Shown here: piece by piece, positions 39,132 through 43,126 of the stretch
Layout of the letters: each line of letters starts with the position of its first letter
Numbering within the stretch: the stretch's first letter is position 1
Source: Candidatus Woesearchaeota archaeon
GTDB lineage: Archaea > Nanobdellota > Nanobdellia > Woesearchaeales > JAGVXP01
Direction: 5' to 3'
DNA: 43,126 nucleotides
Assembly: GCA_018303725.1 (NCBI GenBank)
Contig: JAGVXP010000017.1
Location: 1 to 43,126, forward strand
Notes under the pieces: generated by a model
The model's database searches: none
The model's input: only the letters and a program-made list of their open reading frames with translations
What the model was told of the DNA's origin: nothing
Made by a program: the position numbers and the translations under genes

Positions 39132-39485
39132 ATGAGGATAATCAAGTTAAAGAAGGGCTATAAGGTGGAGAGCCATCTAAAGGGGAAATTTTATAAGGTG
39201 GATTTAAATGGTCCTTCATGCACATGCCCTCACTTCCTTATTAGAATGAAGAAAATTGGAGAGGAATGCAAGCACATAAATGCTGTTAAAGAAAGATATG
39301 GCAAAGTAAAACAAGTTTCTTTAAAAAATAAGAATAAATCTGATAAAATTCTGGATTTTGTCAGAAAAAAAGGATCTGCAGATGCAATGGAACTTATAAA
39401 GAAATTTGGCGAGAAAGGGGTTGATGATTTGATTAAAAGAGGAGATTTAATAGAAGAGCGCGGTGTGGTAAAGGTCTTAGAATAA
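39132..39485 (+). CDS. SWIM zinc-finger protein
   Basis: A 117-residue protein with the SWIM pattern CTCPHFLIRMKKIGEECKHI (CxCx-n-CxH) at residues 30-49, after two beta strands (YKVESHLKGKFYKVDLNG), then a C-terminal winged-helix-like region (DKILDFVRKKGSADAMELI, VDDLIKRGDLIEERGVVKV). SWIM domains bind DNA or protein; the combination suggests a small DNA-binding factor. It is divergent from rad50 with 100 bases between, including a TATA-like GGTACTATATTT. Confidence 0.8.
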   Translation: MRIIKLKKGYKVESHLKGKFYKVDLNGPSCTCPHFLIRMKKIGEECKHINAVKERYGKVKQVSLKNKNKSDKILDFVRKKGSADAMELIKKFGEKGVDDLIKRGDLIEERGVVKVLE

Positions 39486-39487
39486 GC

Positions 39488-39892
39488 TTACTTTAGCCAT
39501 ATCAGGCCCATTATTATCATCAGCAGCCCTATAACAAGAAGTATATAAAAAAAGTAGGCTATCAATTCAATAACTATACATCTGGTATTCTCAAAAAATG
39601 TATTTGTTTCGGTTGAATTGTCACAAGTTTTATCCAAAAAGTAGATTAGCTGCAGCTGAGGTCTTCCATCATAAACAGCTGTAACTATATACCCCAGGGC
39701 TGGCGTGAATAATGAGACCAAAGCTAGCACTATTAATATTACACCCCATATGATATTCCTTAAAGTGTAGTGTTTTTGTATTCTTTTATTCTCTGCAAAT
39801 ATTTCAAAGAAAAAATAGGTTATTATCGCTAGTATAAACAAACCAAAGATTACTGCTAGTGGATTTCTTATTAAGAAAGATAGGATTGTCAT
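39488..39892 (-). CDS. Three-span membrane protein coupled to the PGI/PMI gene
   Basis: A 134-residue protein with three membrane helices (about residues 9-29, 43-72 and 107-132). The loop between helices two and three has two cysteines (DKTCDNSTE and NTRCIVIE), possibly an extracellular disulfide. Its ATG overlaps the PGI/PMI stop as ATGA. The family is not recognised. Confidence 0.68.
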   Translation of the reverse strand: MTILSFLIRNPLAVIFGLFILAIITYFFFEIFAENKRIQKHYTLRNIIWGVILIVLALVSLFTPALGYIVTAVYDGRPQLQLIYFLDKTCDNSTETNTFFENTRCIVIELIAYFFYILLVIGLLMIIMGLIWLK

Positions 39893-40857
39893 CTTCTGAG
39901 TTCTTGCTTTAATTGCTCTATAACACCGACGGGAGTAGGATCAACCCTATTGTCTATTGCTAAATAATAAGAGATAAAATCCACCAAATAGATTGCATAA
40001 AAGATTCTTGCTAGCAGGAAGTTGCCTTTTGTATGGATCTCAACAACATCAACATTCCTTTCCATTATATCCCTGCAGATATCCATTCTTTTCTTTATTC
40101 TTTCATTGTAGTGCTCGTCTCTTATCATCAAAACAACAAAGTCATTTCTACTCATATTTGCAAATGCATTTATTTCATTATGGTTTTGTTCTGGGAACAC
40201 ATGATGTAAAGCAGGAAGCTTTGCGTTTTCATTGATTTGTGTCCTGAGTCTATAGGCAACCGGCTCTAATTGGTTTGAGGCGTATATTATTGGCGTTTTC
40301 CCCCTTATTTTTTTGATCAGCTCTTGGGCCTTGTTTTTGAATGTTTCTGTATCTTTTAAAGTAACAAGCGTTTCGTTTAATTCGTTGTTTGTAACATTAA
40401 CAATCCCTGAATTATGCAATAAACCCAGCATGGGGAAGAATAAATAACCAATAGCTGCTCTTGGTTGTAAGCCAGACGGGATTTTTATTACTTTTTTGCA
40501 TAACCCAGCTAATTTGCCACCCGATGTTATTGCAACAACATTTGCTTTTTTTTCAACTGCCTCTTTATATGCTGATATTGTTTCTTCTGTGTTCCCGGAA
40601 TAGGATACAACAAAAACAAGAGTGTAGTTATCGACAAAATTAGGTATTGAATAGTCCCTATTAACAAAAACAGGTATATTGGTGCTAGAAAGATACGTTT
40701 TTAATAAATCACCGCCAATTGCTGAGCCACCCATGCCGCAAACTACAATGCTTGTTATTTCTCCAGATATTACCCCTCCTTTTGGCAGAGCTAAGGCTTC
40801 CCTGCATTGTTTAGGGAAGTTTTCCAAAACTCCAAGATAATTTGATTTGTCTATCAT
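39889..40857 (-). CDS. Bifunctional phosphoglucose/phosphomannose isomerase
   Basis: A 322-residue SIS-domain isomerase of the archaeal PGI/PMI family. Key blocks: VVCGMGGSAIGGDLLKTYL, VVSYSGNTEETISAYKEA (SIS sugar-phosphate site), the PRAAIGYLFFPML stretch, EQNHNEINAF (catalytic Glu/His) and the C-terminal YYLAIDNRVDPTPVGVIEQLK. It interconverts glucose 6-phosphate or mannose 6-phosphate with fructose 6-phosphate. With tpiA it indicates a sugar-phosphate pathway. Confidence 0.93.
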   Translation of the reverse strand: MIDKSNYLGVLENFPKQCREALALPKGGVISGEITSIVVCGMGGSAIGGDLLKTYLSSTNIPVFVNRDYSIPNFVDNYTLVFVVSYSGNTEETISAYKEAVEKKANVVAITSGGKLAGLCKKVIKIPSGLQPRAAIGYLFFPMLGLLHNSGIVNVTNNELNETLVTLKDTETFKNKAQELIKKIRGKTPIIYASNQLEPVAYRLRTQINENAKLPALHHVFPEQNHNEINAFANMSRNDFVVLMIRDEHYNERIKKRMDICRDIMERNVDVVEIHTKGNFLLARIFYAIYLVDFISYYLAIDNRVDPTPVGVIEQLKQELRR

Positions 40858-40880
40858 CTTTGTTTTTGTTTATTGCTTTA

Positions 40881-40956
40881 TGCCAAAAACCAATGATTTG
40901 GTTTTTGAGCACACAAAATTCCATGCGATTACAAGGTAGGGGTATGGAATTTCATT
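40881..40956 (+). repeat. Palindromic element, degenerate copy F
   Basis: TGCC, arm 1 AAAAACCAatgaTTTGGTTTTT, GAGCACACA in place of the central palindrome, and arm 2 AAATTCCAT...ATGGAATTT with a long loop; the closing GACA is lost (CATTG). Order and arm-1 pairing match the family. It lies between the stop of the gene at 41023 and the PGI/PMI start. Confidence 0.65.
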
Positions 40957-41022
40957 GTTTAAATAATTTACTATTTTGAAGTGGATATTTCAGATAAATG
41001 TTTTAACTCTCTTATAAATAAT

Positions 41023-42003
41023 CTACCTTGCATATTCACATAATTGCTCATCAAATCGAGTATGCACATTAACATTATTATTTCTTAAAACAGTGCCCCA
41101 ATCCAGACCTTTATCATATATTAAATTAACAAGGTTATACAAACTGGTTAACAAACGTAGATCATGTTTTATTAACTCTATAGCTAAATTCTTTTTCATT
41201 TTTGGGTCTTTAAACTCCTCCTCTTCTTTGCAAATCCTACTAATAACGTAATAATAAGAGTGCTTTAGGGTGTCCCAAACATATATATCCTCTATCAAAC
41301 CCATTAGTAAATTACACAAGAACTGTTGTGGTATGATCAATATTTTTAGTTGTTTTATCATATTTATAATGGCACTCTTATCTAGGTCGCTTAAGCTGCT
41401 ATTGGGATAAGGTTTACTGATAAATTCTTCACCTAATTTTATTTCTTCTTCTGTAAGCCTTATTTTTATCAGGGCACTTGAGTTCTGTCCTATTTTATGT
41501 GCAATGTACCCCCCGCCAGAATGACCAAGCGAACGACAATTACGTATATTATGGAATAGGTTGTGGTAATCAATAAAAGGTTCATTATTGTAAAAAACAG
41601 CATTAAAAGTTTCTGCAATTTTTCTTGCAATCCACAAATCGGCAGCTACAGCTTCTTCATCCTTTTCATATTGCTTAATATTCAATCTATTTATATCTGC
41701 TTTTGCTTTTGCTAATATATCTACTCTAATAATTTTGTCTAAAGAATCTATATTATCCAAGACTATTTTAATAAGTTCATCTAATCTTTTTTCAAGAAGG
41801 CTTGTCTTTTCTTCCTCCCTTATAAGCGTTCTTCTAAATTTAGGTAGGGTATCACATACCTCCATTTCAGTCAATCCTTGTTTTTTTCTTAAGAGTTCCA
41901 CCAAAGCTCCAAATCTTTTAATTTCCTTGCTCTCAGAAACATTCCATTTCTCTGCTTTTTTCAAAGCAGATTTTAATTCTTCAATTTCAGCTGAATGTGT
42001 CAT
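41023..42003 (-). CDS. Unknown helical protein (326 residues)
   Basis: Not recognised. Mostly helical, with an N-terminal coiled-coil-like region (EIEELKSALKKAEKWNVSES), RKKQGLTEMEVCDTLPKFRR that looks like a helix-turn-helix stretch, and a histidine-bearing segment IDYHNLFHNIRN near residue 160. No membrane helix. The ATG at 42003 follows an AAGGTGAT ribosome-binding site; a GTG three codons earlier overlaps that site and is less likely. It diverges from rpl15e. Confidence 0.68.
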   Translation of the reverse strand: MTHSAEIEELKSALKKAEKWNVSESKEIKRFGALVELLRKKQGLTEMEVCDTLPKFRRTLIREEEKTSLLEKRLDELIKIVLDNIDSLDKIIRVDILAKAKADINRLNIKQYEKDEEAVAADLWIARKIAETFNAVFYNNEPFIDYHNLFHNIRNCRSLGHSGGGYIAHKIGQNSSALIKIRLTEEEIKLGEEFISKPYPNSSLSDLDKSAIINMIKQLKILIIPQQFLCNLLMGLIEDIYVWDTLKHSYYYVISRICKEEEEFKDPKMKKNLAIELIKHDLRLLTSLYNLVNLIYDKGLDWGTVLRNNNVNVHTRFDEQLCEYAR

Positions 42004-42155
42004 GATTATCACCTTTTGATATAATTTGTGAATGTAATATATAAAATTTGTGTTTAAATTTAAGTAATATTTATAAACAGACTATAATTTCTTTGGCTTA
42101 AGGGATGTGAGGAGTTGCTTCCTTGAACCTTGATATGCAAATAATGGAGGCTAAA

Positions 42156-42707
42156 ATGGGAATGTACAAGTATATAAGGGAGGCTTGGAAAAAACCAAAA
42201 GAGAATTTAAAGGAGATTTGGCGTAATAGGCTGATGGAATGGAAAAAACAGCCTGTTACAATAAGGATTGATAAGCCAACTAGGGTGGATAGGGCTCGTT
42301 CTTTGGGATATAAAGCAAAACAAGGCTATATTTTGATTAGGCAAAAGGTAGATAGGGGAGGAAGACTGAGAGAAAAGATAAGGAAAGCAAGAAGAAGCAA
42401 ACACATGAGAAGGAAAAAGATAGTAAACAAAAATTACCAGTGGGTTGCTGAAGAGAGAGCACAAAAAAAATATGTAAATTGCACCGTGTTAAATTCCTAT
42501 TATGTAGGTGAGGATGGAAATCGTTTATGGTATGAAGTTATATTGGTGGATAGAGCACATCCTGTTATAATGGCAGACCCTAATATAAACTGGATTTGCA
42601 ACAAAAGGGGAAGAGCTGCTCGTGGCTTGACTTCTGCTGGTAGGAGATCAAGAGGACTTTTAAATAAAGGAAAAGGAGCAGAGAAATTAAGGCCAAGCCG
42701 CGGTTAA
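42156..42707 (+). CDS. rpl15e: Ribosomal protein eL15 (L15e)
   Basis: A 183-residue strongly basic large-subunit protein: MGMYKYIREAWKKPKE, then RIDKPTRVDRARSLGYKAKQ, GYILIRQKVDRGGR, VLNSYYVGEDGNRLWYEVIL and RGAARGLTSAGRRSRGL-like ending (RAARGLTSAGRRSRGL). The ATG at 42156 has GGAGG directly upstream and matches the family N-terminus; earlier in-frame starts have no such site. Confidence 0.93.
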   Translation: MGMYKYIREAWKKPKENLKEIWRNRLMEWKKQPVTIRIDKPTRVDRARSLGYKAKQGYILIRQKVDRGGRLREKIRKARRSKHMRRKKIVNKNYQWVAEERAQKKYVNCTVLNSYYVGEDGNRLWYEVILVDRAHPVIMADPNINWICNKRGRAARGLTSAGRRSRGLLNKGKGAEKLRPSRG

Positions 42708-43070
42708 TTACAACTTTAATTGCATATTGTTTACTTCCCTTATAAGCTGAAGATAACCTTCAGCTACTTTTGTTCTTTTTATATTATCTATTTTATCGGC
42801 AACTTTAGAGAAAAAGATGCTTATTTTGTGTATTAATTCCTCTTCATCTGTTATAGTTATAGGAACAACATTGCCTTTTGCTTGCTTTATTATTCCTCTA
42901 ATGTCAGAGACAATAAATTCAGATAGGGTGTAAGGGTCATTTATCTCTACGATTTTAGATATTTCTTTGTTAGCGCCATCATTAAAGTGTATTGTTAAAT
43001 CGAGTGCTTTATCTTTAGGAGAGAAGTTGTCTATTTTTATTTTGCTGATATTAAATTTTATTATGTTCAT
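42708..43070 (-). CDS. Unknown 120-residue protein
   Basis: Not recognised. A mixed alpha-beta protein (MNIIKFNISKIKIDNFSPKD, then helices IGKIKQ-like and VADKIDNIKRTKVAEGYLQL). Leaderless: a TTTAAATA box lies about 25 bases before the ATG at 43070. The upstream in-frame extension to 43124 covers that promoter and is rejected. The stop abuts the convergent rpl15e stop with no gap. Confidence 0.65.
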   Translation of the reverse strand: MNIIKFNISKIKIDNFSPKDKALDLTIHFNDGANKEISKIVEINDPYTLSEFIVSDIRGIIKQAKGNVVPITITDEEELIHKISIFFSKVADKIDNIKRTKVAEGYLQLIREVNNMQLKL

Positions 43071-43126
43071 AAAAAGGGGAAGTGAGCCAGTATTTAAATT
43101 TTTATTGAAAATAAGAGATGTCAAGA

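Noticed and set aside
854-40956. CRISPR array
   Set aside because: Repeats are scattered over 40 kb, palindromic and of variable length, with no regularly spaced array and no cas genes.
1-43126. tRNA or rRNA genes
   Set aside because: No GTTCRANNC-type T-loop within a cloverleaf and no conserved rRNA stretch was seen on reading either strand; a covariance-model scan would be needed to be sure.

Overview
The window is an AT-rich (roughly one-third G+C by eye) archaeal chromosome segment. Diagnostic archaeal or eukaryote-like genes are ribosomal proteins L21e, S6e, L10e and L15e, RNA polymerase subunit Rpb4/RpoF with DUF655, initiation factors aIF2-gamma and aIF5A, a family-B DNA polymerase with a PCNA-binding tail, Rad50, a ZPR1 zinc-finger protein and an archaeal-type isoleucyl-tRNA synthetase. 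Many genes have a TATA box about 25 bases before the ATG and no leader; others carry GGAGG, GAGGTG or GGGGTGAT Shine-Dalgarno sites. Together with SepF plus FtsZ, pilin-like proteins with an N-terminal ELS/SLS signal and many short unknown proteins, this points to a DPANN archaeon of the Woesearchaeota/Pacearchaeota type (inference; no 16S rRNA is present). I found no tRNA, rRNA, CRISPR array, integrase or transposase gene.

Layout. 1-5.4 kb: end of an MTA phosphorylase gene, ZPR1, SepF, the rpl21e-rpoF-unknown-DUF655 operon, a site-2 protease, a zinc ribbon, and aIF5A with a tiny membrane protein. 5.5-11 kb: accessory genes, including a 978-residue protein with a degenerate receiver domain and a kinase-like core, a HAD phosphatase, an AbrB-PhoU regulator and mini-genes ending in a zinc ribbon. 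11-16 kb: aIF2-gamma, S6e, a YkgJ-type cysteine cluster, an SPFH protein, an aminotransferase and L10e. 16-19 kb: a cell-surface locus (pilin-like, small membrane protein, two-repeat lipoprotein, pilin-like). 19-22.8 kb: leftward run of unknown genes ending in a DUF1461 membrane protein and bacterial-type triosephosphate isomerase. 22.8-26 kb: the two NfnAB subunits, a NYN nuclease and a zinc ribbon. 26-31.6 kb: PolB and IleRS. 32-34 kb: THUMP protein and unknowns. 34-39 kb: ftsZ with three co-directional unknown genes, then Rad50. 39-43 kb: SWIM protein, phosphoglucose/phosphomannose isomerase, an unknown protein, L15e and an unknown.

The most striking feature is a dispersed family of short palindromic elements with a fixed plan: TGTC, hairpin arm 1 (AAGAAC or AAAAAC/T pairing with its complement), the self-complementary GAGCATGCTC, hairpin arm 2 (AGAAA...TTTCT), then GACA. 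I count full, tandem, nested, degenerate and minimal copies at 854-1000, 4696-4827, 16037-16103, 16765-16798, 20138-20344, 36742-36795 and 40881-40956. Arm sequences differ between copies but stay base-paired, one copy sits inside the arm of another, and one 207-base copy lies in frame inside a protein gene. This looks like a mobile, structure-conserved element family without its own enzyme here. Other points of note are an aIF5A whose hypusine lysine position is threonine, an apparent single-base frameshift at the start of ftsZ, and a paired operator-like palindrome upstream of ftsZ.
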